Part shown: positions 16,946-25,061 of the stretch, piece after piece
Layout of the letters: every line of letters begins with the position of its first letter
How positions within the stretch are numbered: the first letter of the stretch is position 1
Origin: an uncultured bacterium
GTDB lineage: Bacteria; Actinomycetota; Coriobacteriia; Coriobacteriales; Coriobacteriaceae
Reading direction: 5' to 3'
Length of the DNA: 64,000 nt
Assembly (NCBI GenBank): GCA_905215445.1
Contig: CAJMPZ010000002.1
Span: 44,212 to 108,211, forward strand
Notes under the pieces: model-generated
Databases searched by the model: none
Told to the model about the DNA's origin: nothing
What the model saw: the letters and a program-made list of their open reading frames with translations, nothing else
Program-made: the position numbers and the translations under genes

Positions 16946-19195
16946 ATGTCCGAGACCATTCAGGACCTCTATACCAGCTTCTCCGAGCAGATGGAGCCCA
17001 TCCAGGAGGACAGCCGCTACTTCCGCTATCTGTTTGAGATGGCGCGGGCCTCGGGCACCACGATCGAACAGCAGCGCGAGGAGCTCGTCAAGGTGGTGGA
17101 CGAGGAATGGATCAGCATGATCGAGGACTCGCTCGACGCCATCAACACCATTATCGAAAAGCCGCGCCGCTTTATCACCACCGAGGAAGAGGTGGTGCCG
17201 GTCTCGCTCGCCAAAAAGATCAGCGCCGACAGCGTTCGCCATCTGAGCCAAAACACGCAGTTTTTGGCGCCGAGCGACGACGGCGGAGTTCACCCCACGC
17301 GCATCCTCAATGTCAATACCGTTGAGACCTACGACCTGTACGAGAACCGCTTTATCTACCACCTGATTCAGCGCCTGCTGACGTTTGTGGACAAGCGCAC
17401 CGACGTCATCTTTTGGTCGACGGGCAACGAGATCCGCAACCGCTTTAAGATGCACAGCAAGATCGACGACGCGTACGAAGAGATCGAGTACAACGTCGAG
17501 ATGACGGTCAAAAACCGCCAGAGCTTTGCCGAGAACGACGCCGACAACATGGACGTCTTTATGCGCATCGACCGCGTGCGTCGCCTGGTCATGGCGCTGC
17601 GCGGCGCGTCGTTCTGCCAGATCATGAACGGCTGCAGTGCGGTCCGCAGCCCCATCCAGCGCACCAACCTCATCATGAAGGACCCCAACTACCGCAAGTG
17701 CTACCAGCTGTGGCAGTTTATGGAGCGCTACGACAAGGTCGGCTACAACATCGACGTGCAGCAGCAGGCGCTGGCGTTCGATGACGAGTACATGGTGCAG
17801 ATGTACACCAACCTCATCAACAACTACACCGTCTTTAAGAGCCTGACCGACGACGAGCGCAACCTGCAGGAACTCGAGAGCGTGCAACACGCGCCGGTGG
17901 CGCCCAAGTTTATTAAAGAGATCAAGGAGGTGCAGGTCGATAGCCCCGACCTGCCCGATGTTGAGGTTCGTCGTGTGTTTGTGGAGGAGGTCACGCAGGC
18001 CCAGCTCGATGCCGAGCAGGCGCTGGCCGAGGCCCGCGAGCAGATTGAGGAGCTCCAGGGGCAGCTCAAGTCCTGGAAGGTGCAGGCGCATGCGCTGACC
18101 GATGAGCGCGATGACCTGGCCGACGAGCTGGACGAGGCCAAGACGCGCGAGCTGGCGTTGACGCAGCGCGCTCAGATGGCCGAGGCGGATGCCGAGGAAC
18201 TGCGCGCCTCGCTGGAGGATGTCGAAGCGGGCAAGAAGGCTGCCGAGGCCGACGCTGTCGAGGCGCATGAGACCGCGGCGGCGCAGCTGGCGCAGATGCG
18301 TGCCGAGGCCGATGCCGAGGTCGCGGCCGCCCGTGCCGACGCGGACGCCAAGGTTGCTGCCGCCGAGCAGGCCGCTGCCGCTCAGGTCGCGCAGGTCAAG
18401 AGCGACGCTACTGCGGCCCTAGCCGCCAAGACGGCTGCCGACGCTGCCGAGCTGCAGGCCGCCAAGGACGCCGCCGCAGCCGAGCTTGCCGGCGTGCGCG
18501 AGGCGTCTGCCAAGGAGCTCGCCGAGGTGCATGCCAAGCTGGATGCCGCCAAGTTGCAGATCGAGGAAGTGCGGCTGGCGGCCGAGCGCGATGCCCGTGC
18601 CGCGCAGGAGACTGCCGACGTCGCCGCGGCCGAGGCGGAGCAGAAGCTCGCCGACACCGTTGCCGCGGCCGAGGAGAAGGTTGCTGCCGCCCAGCAGGCC
18701 GCCGATGCTGCGATCGACGCCGCCCGTGCTACCGCCGATTCTGCCGTTGAGCAGGCTACGGTGGATGCCAGCGAGAAGGTCGCCGCTGCCGCTGCCGAGC
18801 GCGATGCCGCCGCGCGTGCCGCCGCGCGTGCCGCCGAGGAGGCTCGTGCCGACGCCGACGCGCGTATCGCTGCAGCTGAGCTCGAGGCGGGGGAGCGTAT
18901 TGAGCAGGAGCTCGCCGCCGCAAAGGCCGCGCACGAGCGCGAGCTCGAGGCCGCCCGCGCGGAGATGCAGCAGCGCTTGGCCTCGTTGGCGCACGAGCTG
19001 GAACAGGCCGAGCGCGATCGCGCCCGCGCCGAGCGCCGTGCCGAGGGCAACAGCCTGTCGCGCTATCTGCTGGCTCGCTTGCGCGGAGAGGCCGCCGAGG
19101 GCGATGTCGCCACGACCGTTGAGGGAGATGAGACCGACGTTTCGGCATCTGACGCCACTGACGTCGAGCCTTCCGCAAAGGACGCCGACAAGTGA
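16946..19195 (+). CDS. DUF2357-like protein with a long Ala/Glu coiled coil
   Basis: A 749-residue protein. Residues about 1-330 resemble the DUF2357 part of McrC-type partners: VETYDLYENRFIYHLIQRL, then NLIMKDPNYRKCYQLWQFM. In such proteins a PD-(D/E)xK nuclease domain usually follows. Here, after about residue 350, there is instead about 350 residues of Ala/Glu/Asp/Lys-rich heptad-like sequence, almost certainly a long coiled coil, and a short acidic tail. No nuclease motif is visible. It lies 69 bp after the AAA+ gene, behind a GC-rich hairpin, with GGAGT before ATG 16946. An AAA+ driven scaffold at the membrane is the simplest inference. Confidence 0.7.
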   Translation: MSETIQDLYTSFSEQMEPIQEDSRYFRYLFEMARASGTTIEQQREELVKVVDEEWISMIEDSLDAINTIIEKPRRFITTEEEVVPVSLAKKISADSVRHLSQNTQFLAPSDDGGVHPTRILNVNTVETYDLYENRFIYHLIQRLLTFVDKRTDVIFWSTGNEIRNRFKMHSKIDDAYEEIEYNVEMTVKNRQSFAENDADNMDVFMRIDRVRRLVMALRGASFCQIMNGCSAVRSPIQRTNLIMKDPNYRKCYQLWQFMERYDKVGYNIDVQQQALAFDDEYMVQMYTNLINNYTVFKSLTDDERNLQELESVQHAPVAPKFIKEIKEVQVDSPDLPDVEVRRVFVEEVTQAQLDAEQALAEAREQIEELQGQLKSWKVQAHALTDERDDLADELDEAKTRELALTQRAQMAEADAEELRASLEDVEAGKKAAEADAVEAHETAAAQLAQMRAEADAEVAAARADADAKVAAAEQAAAAQVAQVKSDATAALAAKTAADAAELQAAKDAAAAELAGVREASAKELAEVHAKLDAAKLQIEEVRLAAERDARAAQETADVAAAEAEQKLADTVAAAEEKVAAAQQAADAAIDAARATADSAVEQATVDASEKVAAAAAERDAAARAAARAAEEARADADARIAAAELEAGERIEQELAAAKAAHERELEAARAEMQQRLASLAHELEQAERDRARAERRAEGNSLSRYLLARLRGEAAEGDVATTVEGDETDVSASDATDVEPSAKDADK

Positions 19196-19899
19196 TGAAG
19201 CACGTGCTCCGCGTGATCAACGTGCTGGCGACCGTGGTGATCCTGGTCGCCTTTGTGGTGCTGCTGCGCACGGTGTTCACGCCCGCTGGTGAGATCCCCA
19301 CCATCATGGGCTACGGCTTTATGCGTACGCTGACCGGCTCGATGGAGCCGGCGATTCCTGTGCACTCGTTTATCGTCGTCGATACCGACAACAGCCAAGC
19401 CTACCAGGTGGGCGATATCATCACCTTCCATTCGTCCGATGACGCGCTGGAGGGTTCGCTCAACACGCACCGCATCGTATCCGTGGAGGCCGCGGCCGAC
19501 GGCACGCCGGTCTACCGCACCAAGGGCGATGCCAATCCGGTCGAGGACGCCGCGCCCGTGCCCGCCGCCGACGTGGTGGGGCGCGTGGTCTTTGTCTCGG
19601 CGGGGCTGGGCGTGGTGGTCTCGTTGCTCACCAATCCGCTGCTGTTCTTTCCGCTTATCGTGGTGCCGCTGATCGTGCTGCTGGTGCTCGAGATTCGCCA
19701 TATGGTCAAGACAACGCAAGAGGTGGCACGCGCCGAGGACGAGGCCGCCTTGCGAGCCGCCGTTGAGCAGATTCGCGAAAAGCGCCGTCGCGAGCAGGAG
19801 GGCCGGGACAGCGACAAGGAACGGGACGATGGCGAGCATGCTGAGGGAAGTGCGGAAGCCGCCCCCGGCGTTCTAGACGATTCCAACCACTCGGCATAG
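19195..19899 (+). CDS. sipW: SipW-like signal peptidase I (second copy)
   Basis: A 234-residue membrane protease whose start overlaps the previous stop (TGATG). The N-terminal helix is followed by TLTGSMEPAIPVHS (catalytic Ser about residue 49), VGDIITFHS, NTHRIVSV (His about 92) and TKGDAN (Asp about 112), then a second hydrophobic stretch (about residues 130-165) and a charged tail. It has the same Ser-His chemistry as the copy at 14443. Two peptidases flanking the AAA+/coiled-coil pair suggest separate substrate sets or separate steps. An upstream in-frame GTG at 19192 is the alternative start. Confidence 0.85.
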   Translation: MKHVLRVINVLATVVILVAFVVLLRTVFTPAGEIPTIMGYGFMRTLTGSMEPAIPVHSFIVVDTDNSQAYQVGDIITFHSSDDALEGSLNTHRIVSVEAAADGTPVYRTKGDANPVEDAAPVPAADVVGRVVFVSAGLGVVVSLLTNPLLFFPLIVVPLIVLLVLEIRHMVKTTQEVARAEDEAALRAAVEQIREKRRREQEGRDSDKERDDGEHAEGSAEAAPGVLDDSNHSA

Positions 19900-20024
19900 C
19901 TCATCGGTGCCTTTCGTCCCTGCAATTTGGACGCTCGCAGATGCTCCGCATCATCTGCTATTTCATACCAATATTCGTGCTACAGTTTGAGCGCTTTGTT
20001 GCCAATTGATTTCGGGGGAGTGGG

Positions 20025-21047
20025 ATGGAACAGGAGCGCTCGGCGCAGTGTGCACGTGAAAGGGCTTCGGTACCGATGACGGCGGCGTCTGATTTTATCG
20101 TGCCCGAGGGGACTGACGAGCTGAGCCGCAGCACCCGCCGTGCATGGCGCGACCGCCTCAACGACGCCCAGGCGCGCAAGATGGCCCTGGGTACGCTCGC
20201 CGCGTTTGCCGGCGGTACGTTTTGGGGTTTTTCTGGCACCAGCGCCAGCTACCTCTTTGACGTGTGCCATATCGAGACGTTTTGGCTGATGAGCGTGCGC
20301 CAAGTTATCGCTGGCCTGCTCTTTATGTTCGTTGTACTCAGAAAAGACCGCGACCGCTTGATCGAGCTGTGGACTACCCCCGCCGATCGCAAGCAGCTTA
20401 TTCTGTTTACGATTTTTGGCCTGCTGTTCAACCAGCTTTGCTATCTGTCAGCCGTGCGCCTGACCAACGCGGGCACCGCGACCGTCTTCCAGTGCCTGCA
20501 GCTGGTGGTCGTCATGGGGTATGCCTGCGTCACCGCGCATCGACTGCCGCGCACGCGCGAGGCTCTTGGCATTTTGCTCGCATTGGGCGGAACGTTTTTG
20601 ATCGCCACGGGCGGCGACCCCAGTACGCTCAACATCTCGCCGATGGGCCTGCTCGCGGGCCTTTTGTGCGCAGTGGGCGGTGCCTGCATAGCAATCATCC
20701 CTGCCGGAATCCTCAACAAATACGGCAGCTCGGTCGTCACGGGCTCGGCCATGCTTTCGGCGGGAATCGTGATGAGTATCTTTACCCAGCCGTGGGCGCA
20801 CATGCCGGCGCTCGGCCCCTCGGGTGTCGGCGCGCTCGCGATATTTATTGTGGTGGGGTCGTTCTTCGCCTATATGTTCTACATGCAGGGCGTTAAGGAG
20901 ATTGGCTCGGTGCGCGCGAGCCTCCTTGGAACCATGGAGCCGGTTTCGGCCACCATCACCAGCGCCCTTATGCTGGGAACGGTGTTTTTGCCCACCGACC
21001 TGGCGGGCTTTGCCATGATTATCGCGATGGTGTTTTTGACGGTGTAG
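20025..21047 (+). CDS. EamA/DMT-family transporter
   Basis: A 340-residue integral membrane protein with about ten predicted helices and two EamA repeats. The first starts near residue 55 (GTLAAFAGGTFWGFSGTSASYLF) and the second near residue 200 (GLLAGLLCAVGGACIAII). SVRASLLGTMEPVSATITSALMLG near the end is typical of the family. A charged cytoplasmic N-terminal region of about 50 residues is longer than usual, so ATG 20076 could be the true start. Members export or import amino acids, nucleosides or drugs; the substrate cannot be told here. It appears to be a single-gene unit. Confidence 0.85.
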   Translation: MEQERSAQCARERASVPMTAASDFIVPEGTDELSRSTRRAWRDRLNDAQARKMALGTLAAFAGGTFWGFSGTSASYLFDVCHIETFWLMSVRQVIAGLLFMFVVLRKDRDRLIELWTTPADRKQLILFTIFGLLFNQLCYLSAVRLTNAGTATVFQCLQLVVVMGYACVTAHRLPRTREALGILLALGGTFLIATGGDPSTLNISPMGLLAGLLCAVGGACIAIIPAGILNKYGSSVVTGSAMLSAGIVMSIFTQPWAHMPALGPSGVGALAIFIVVGSFFAYMFYMQGVKEIGSVRASLLGTMEPVSATITSALMLGTVFLPTDLAGFAMIIAMVFLTV

Positions 21048-21196
21048 CTGGCGCCGCCGCCAAGACGGAAAAGGTGTTGTGCCGCATTTTCGCCAATTGA
21101 TGTCCGTGTCTGGAGTTTAGCTGTCGATGCTCAAAATGCCATAAACTAGTAACGTTATGGACTTTTTCATTGCGACTCAATTGCGAGGATTTCTTT

Positions 21197-23509
21197 ATGG
21201 CTGGTAATCACTTTAAGGGCAGCGATAGCGGCCGTCCTGCAGTTCCGCCGCGTCCGAACGGGGCTGGTAAGGCCGGCACGCCGGGCGGCGCTGGACAGGG
21301 CGGTTCCGGTAAGCGCGTGTCCCCGGGCGAGACGGCGATGTTTACCGCTCTGTACGAGCAGTCTCAAAAGGCAAAAAAGACCGGCCGTGCAAGAGGGAAT
21401 GTCTTTGCGGGCGGTGCAACCTCCGCGTCGCGGCCGAGTGGGGCTCCTTCGGTACCCGCGAACAACGCAGGTGCTGCCAACGCCGCAAATGCCGCCGGCA
21501 ACGTTAATGCCGGCAAGGCCGCCAACAATACTCCCTCTGCCGGTGGCGCGGGGCTTACGGGTAACCTTGGCACGATTTACACCGGCGCCTCCGAGACTGG
21601 CACGTTCGCCCGCCTGGATGATAGCGGTGCCGAGTTTGCGGGCTCGGGTTCCAAGGAAGATTATTACGATTTTGGCTTGAACTATGGTAGCGACGCTTCG
21701 TCGAGTTCGACCTCTGACGGTCTGGTCCGTCATCGCCATCGCAAGGGCGAACGCAAAAAGCGTCACACCGGCGCCATTATTGCCGCTGTAGTCGCGGTGC
21801 TTCTCGTTGCGCTTGGCGCAAGCGGCTTTATGCTGCTTAACTCGGCAAAGACCGTAAAGAGTGAAGCGAAGGAGGCCGTCGAGATTGTCGGTGGCCTTAA
21901 GGACAAGGTCACGTCGGGCGATTTTTCGACGCTGCCTGACGACGCGAAGAAGATTGATGAGCTTTGCGACAGCATGAAGGCGGAGACCTCGAGCCCGCTG
22001 TGGACGGCGGCTTCGTTTATCCCGGTGTATGGCAGCGACATCAATGCGGCCCGCACCATGATCGACGCCCTGTCCGATGTCTCTAGCGGCGCGCTGGTTC
22101 CCATGGCCGATAACCTTTCGCAGGCCACGCCCGGCAAGCTGTTTCAGGACGGCATGATTAACGTGTCCGCGCTGCAGGCGGTCGCCGATTCGCTTTCCAG
22201 CAGCTCGAAGGTGTTCAAGAGCGCCAACGAGAAGATCCAGGGCATTGGCGATACTCATATTTCCCAGGTGACCGAGCTGGTCGATAAGGCCAAGGACGGC
22301 TTTGCCACCCTCAACGGCGCGGTTGACGCGGCGGAGAAAGTCGCCCCCGTCCTTCCCCAGATGCTCGGCGCCAACGGCCAGACGCGCAACTACCTTATGT
22401 ACGCGATGAACAACGTCGAGATTCGTGCCTGCGGCGGCTTTGGCGGTTCGCAGGGCCTGATTTCGGTCACCGACGGCCAGATGTCGATTGGCGAGTTTGT
22501 TCCATGTATTGCGCTTGGCAAAGACGAGGCGGTTGAGAGCGTCGACGAAGAGGACGAGGCACTGTTTGGCGACCACAGTAACCTGTACAACTCTGGTAAC
22601 GCGTATTCGCCCGATTGGCCCCGCAACTCGCAGCGTGTCGCCGCGCTGTGGAAGTCCCAGTATGGGCAGGACGTTGACGGCGTCGTGGGTATCGACCCGG
22701 TGTTCCTGCAGTATCTGCTGGGCCTCGTCGGTAATGTCTCGCTGCCCGACGGAACGGTTGTCGACGGCACCAACGCCGCAAAGGTCCTCATGCACGATGT
22801 GTACTGGAACTATCCGGTCGAGGAGTCTGACGGCATCTTTGCATCCGTCGCCAGCGCTGCCTTCGACAAGATCCTTGGCGGTATCGGCGATGTCGATGTT
22901 ACGAAGCTTGTCAGCGCCGTTGAGCGCGGTGCCGAAGAGGGCCGCCTGATCGCGTGGATGAAAAACGATGACGAGCAGAACGCTATCAAGCAGATGAACA
23001 TCGACGCCTCGCTGCCCGATCCGGATGACCCGAGTGAAGATCCCGTTGCTGGTGTCTACTTTAACAACCTGAGCTTCTCCAAGCTCGACTGGTACCTGAA
23101 TGCCGATACGCAGATTGGCCAGGGCGTCAAGAACGGTGACGGCACGTGCTCGTATCGCATCACCGTTACCCTGACGAACATCATGACGCAGGAGGAGGCA
23201 GGCAAGCTGCCCGACTACGTCGCGGCGAGCGCACCCGATGCAGCGCGCGACGACGAGCGTCTGAATGTCTCGTTGTTTGCACCGACGGGCGGCAACATTA
23301 CTGATCTGACCGTCGAGGGCACCCAGTTTGGTCTTGGCGCCGCTACGTGGCATGGAATCCCCTTCTATTCGGGCACCGTTGACCTGCATGCTGGCGAGAC
23401 GACGACGATCACATATACGCTGACCACGTCGGCCGAGGCGGGGGACAAGCCGCTTACGCTGCGTCAGACTCCTACATGCCAGGCGGCTCGCGACAGCGCG
23501 TCGGCGTAG
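21197..23509 (+). CDS. DUF4012 membrane protein
   Basis: A 770-residue protein. Residues 1-190 are low complexity (Gly/Ala/Asn/Ser/Pro), followed by a basic patch and a single membrane helix (about 193-215). A helical region and then the DUF4012 core follow; the core's hallmark is RNYLMYAMNNVEIRACGGFGGSQG (about residue 395). Large DUF4012 proteins occur widely in Actinobacteria and Firmicutes, often near polysaccharide or envelope genes; activity is unknown. ATG 21197 is chosen for its position after GCGAGGAT; the frame stays open a little upstream. Followed by a hairpin and glmM, an envelope precursor gene, which fits an envelope role. Confidence 0.8.
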   Translation: MAGNHFKGSDSGRPAVPPRPNGAGKAGTPGGAGQGGSGKRVSPGETAMFTALYEQSQKAKKTGRARGNVFAGGATSASRPSGAPSVPANNAGAANAANAAGNVNAGKAANNTPSAGGAGLTGNLGTIYTGASETGTFARLDDSGAEFAGSGSKEDYYDFGLNYGSDASSSSTSDGLVRHRHRKGERKKRHTGAIIAAVVAVLLVALGASGFMLLNSAKTVKSEAKEAVEIVGGLKDKVTSGDFSTLPDDAKKIDELCDSMKAETSSPLWTAASFIPVYGSDINAARTMIDALSDVSSGALVPMADNLSQATPGKLFQDGMINVSALQAVADSLSSSSKVFKSANEKIQGIGDTHISQVTELVDKAKDGFATLNGAVDAAEKVAPVLPQMLGANGQTRNYLMYAMNNVEIRACGGFGGSQGLISVTDGQMSIGEFVPCIALGKDEAVESVDEEDEALFGDHSNLYNSGNAYSPDWPRNSQRVAALWKSQYGQDVDGVVGIDPVFLQYLLGLVGNVSLPDGTVVDGTNAAKVLMHDVYWNYPVEESDGIFASVASAAFDKILGGIGDVDVTKLVSAVERGAEEGRLIAWMKNDDEQNAIKQMNIDASLPDPDDPSEDPVAGVYFNNLSFSKLDWYLNADTQIGQGVKNGDGTCSYRITVTLTNIMTQEEAGKLPDYVAASAPDAARDDERLNVSLFAPTGGNITDLTVEGTQFGLGAATWHGIPFYSGTVDLHAGETTTITYTLTTSAEAGDKPLTLRQTPTCQAARDSASA

Positions 23510-23546
23510 GGTTTTTCTGGTAGCGCAGATAATCGAGTACCATTTT

Positions 23547-23580
23547 GGGGCGGACAGGCAATCTGTCCGCCCCTATTTTG
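23547..23580 (+). terminator. Hairpin between DUF4012 gene and glmM
   Basis: Perfect 11-bp stem (23547-23557 with 23563-23573), loop GCAAT, followed by TATTTTG. It probably ends the DUF4012 transcript, and it lies only 20 bp before the glmM start. Confidence 0.7.
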
Positions 23581-23592
23581 TAAGGAGAGCGC

Positions 23593-24924
23593 ATGAAGTA
23601 CTTTGGCACCGACGGCTTTCGCGGTGAGGCCAACGTTGGGCTGACGGTAGAGCACGCTTATAAGATTGGCCGTTTTGTGGGCTGGTATTACGGCGCCAAC
23701 CGCGAGCGCAAGGCGCGCGTGATCGTGGGCAAGGACACTCGTCGCTCGAGCTATATGTTCGAGGCGGCGCTGGTGAGCGGCCTGGTCGCGAGCGGTGCGG
23801 ACGCCTATATGCTGCACGTGATCCCCACGCCGGGCGTGGCACATCAGACCGTGGAGGGCTGCTTCGATTGCGGCATCATGATCAGCGCGAGCCACAACCC
23901 GTTTTGCGATAACGGCATTAAGCTCGTCAACAGCGACGGCTTTAAGATGGACGAGGACGTGCTGGAACTCATCGAGGACTATATCGATGGCAAGAGCGAG
24001 GTGCCGCTGGCCACGGGCAACCACATCGGTGCCACGGTGGACTACATGCAGGGCCGCAACCGCTATATCGCTTCGCTCATCGCAAGCGCGAACTTTTCAC
24101 TGCAGGGCGTCAAGATCGGCATCGACTGCGCCAACGGCTCGGCGTCCTCGGTGGCCAAGCCGGTGTTCGACGCACTCGGTGCCGACGTGCGCGTGATCAA
24201 CGCCGCGCCCGATGGCTTTAACATTAACGTCGACTGTGGCTCCATGCATATGGAGCGCCTGCAGCGCCACGTGGTGGAGCAGGGCCTGGACGTGGGCTTT
24301 GCCTATGACGGCGATGCCGACCGCTGCCTGGCCGTGGACGAGCGCGGCCGCGTGGTCGACGGCGACCAGATCCTGTACGTGTGTGGCGTGTATCTGAACA
24401 AGCACGGTCGCCTTTCGGGCGGTACCGTGGTGCCGACGATTGCCAGCAACTTTGGCCTGGTCAAGTCGCTGGAGCTTGCCGGACTGAGCGCCGTGACCAG
24501 CGGCGTGGGCGACCGTCACGTGTATGCCAAGATGCGCGAGGGTGGCTACAGCCTGGGCGGCGAGCAGACGGGTCATACGATCTTTGGCGATATCGAGCGC
24601 ACGGGCGACGGCATTATGACCTCGCTGCGCGTGATGGAAGTGATTCGTGCCGAGCGCGAGACGCTCTCGCAGCTCACGGCTCCGTGCAAGCTGCTGCCGC
24701 AGGCGCAGGTTGCCGTGCGCGTAGCGGATAAGGACGCCGCGCTGGGCAACATGGGTGTGCAGGCCGCCATCGCCGAGGCCGAGGCATCGCTGGTGGGCGA
24801 AGGACGCGTGCTCGTGCGCAAGAGCGGAACCGAGTCGGTGATTCGCGTTTTGGCTGAAGCCCCCGACCAAGCAGCTGCCGACACCGCCATGAAGCGCATC
24901 GCCAACGCACTCGAGGCCTTGTAG
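23593..24924 (+). CDS. glmM: Phosphoglucosamine mutase
   Basis: A 443-residue enzyme that converts glucosamine 6-phosphate to glucosamine 1-phosphate for UDP-GlcNAc and peptidoglycan synthesis in the cytoplasm. It begins MKYFGTDGFRGEAN. It contains the phosphoserine loop ISASHNPFCDNG (about residue 97), the metal loop DGDADR (about 238), the sugar loop GGEQTGH (about 318) and the phosphate-binding RKSGTESVIRV (about 413). The length is normal for GlmM. AAGGAG lies eight bases before ATG 23593. Confidence 0.97.
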   Translation: MKYFGTDGFRGEANVGLTVEHAYKIGRFVGWYYGANRERKARVIVGKDTRRSSYMFEAALVSGLVASGADAYMLHVIPTPGVAHQTVEGCFDCGIMISASHNPFCDNGIKLVNSDGFKMDEDVLELIEDYIDGKSEVPLATGNHIGATVDYMQGRNRYIASLIASANFSLQGVKIGIDCANGSASSVAKPVFDALGADVRVINAAPDGFNINVDCGSMHMERLQRHVVEQGLDVGFAYDGDADRCLAVDERGRVVDGDQILYVCGVYLNKHGRLSGGTVVPTIASNFGLVKSLELAGLSAVTSGVGDRHVYAKMREGGYSLGGEQTGHTIFGDIERTGDGIMTSLRVMEVIRAERETLSQLTAPCKLLPQAQVAVRVADKDAALGNMGVQAAIAEAEASLVGEGRVLVRKSGTESVIRVLAEAPDQAAADTAMKRIANALEAL

Positions 24925-24952
24925 TTACGCGGTTTTACCAAACCGCGTAACT
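24923..24952. other. Perfect hairpin overlapping the glmM stop
   Basis: A 13-bp perfect stem (24923-24935 with 24940-24952, loop TACC) starts at the stop codon of glmM. It has no T-run, so it is more likely an mRNA 3'-end stabiliser or a small palindrome than an intrinsic terminator. Confidence 0.5.
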
Positions 24953-25000
24953 GCTCGACGCTGCAAACGGCCCCAAGTGCCGGGTCTCTGGCTTAGATGA

Positions 25001-25039
25001 AAAAGGGGCGCCGCGGAACCAACCCGCGGCGCCCCCTTT
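25001..25039 (-). terminator. Shared terminator between glmM and the carboxypeptidase gene
   Basis: A 12-bp perfect GC-rich stem (25005-25016 with 25024-25035). On the minus strand it is followed by TTTTT, on the plus strand by only CTTT, so it mainly serves the minus-strand gene and may act both ways between convergent genes. Confidence 0.75.
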
Positions 25040-25061
25040 GCGTTGGCGTGTCGCCTAAGCT

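Noticed and set aside
15986..18268. 760-residue open frame on the minus strand
   Set aside because: Antisense to the AAA+ and DUF2357-like genes; long only because of strong third-position GC bias. It is Leu/Val/His-rich with no domain or ribosome binding site.
18382..19050. Ala/Ser-rich minus-strand frame
   Set aside because: Shadow of the Ala/Glu coiled-coil region; its composition follows directly from the opposite strand.
21167..23389. 740-residue open frame on the minus strand
   Set aside because: Antisense shadow of the DUF4012 gene, with no recognisable domain.
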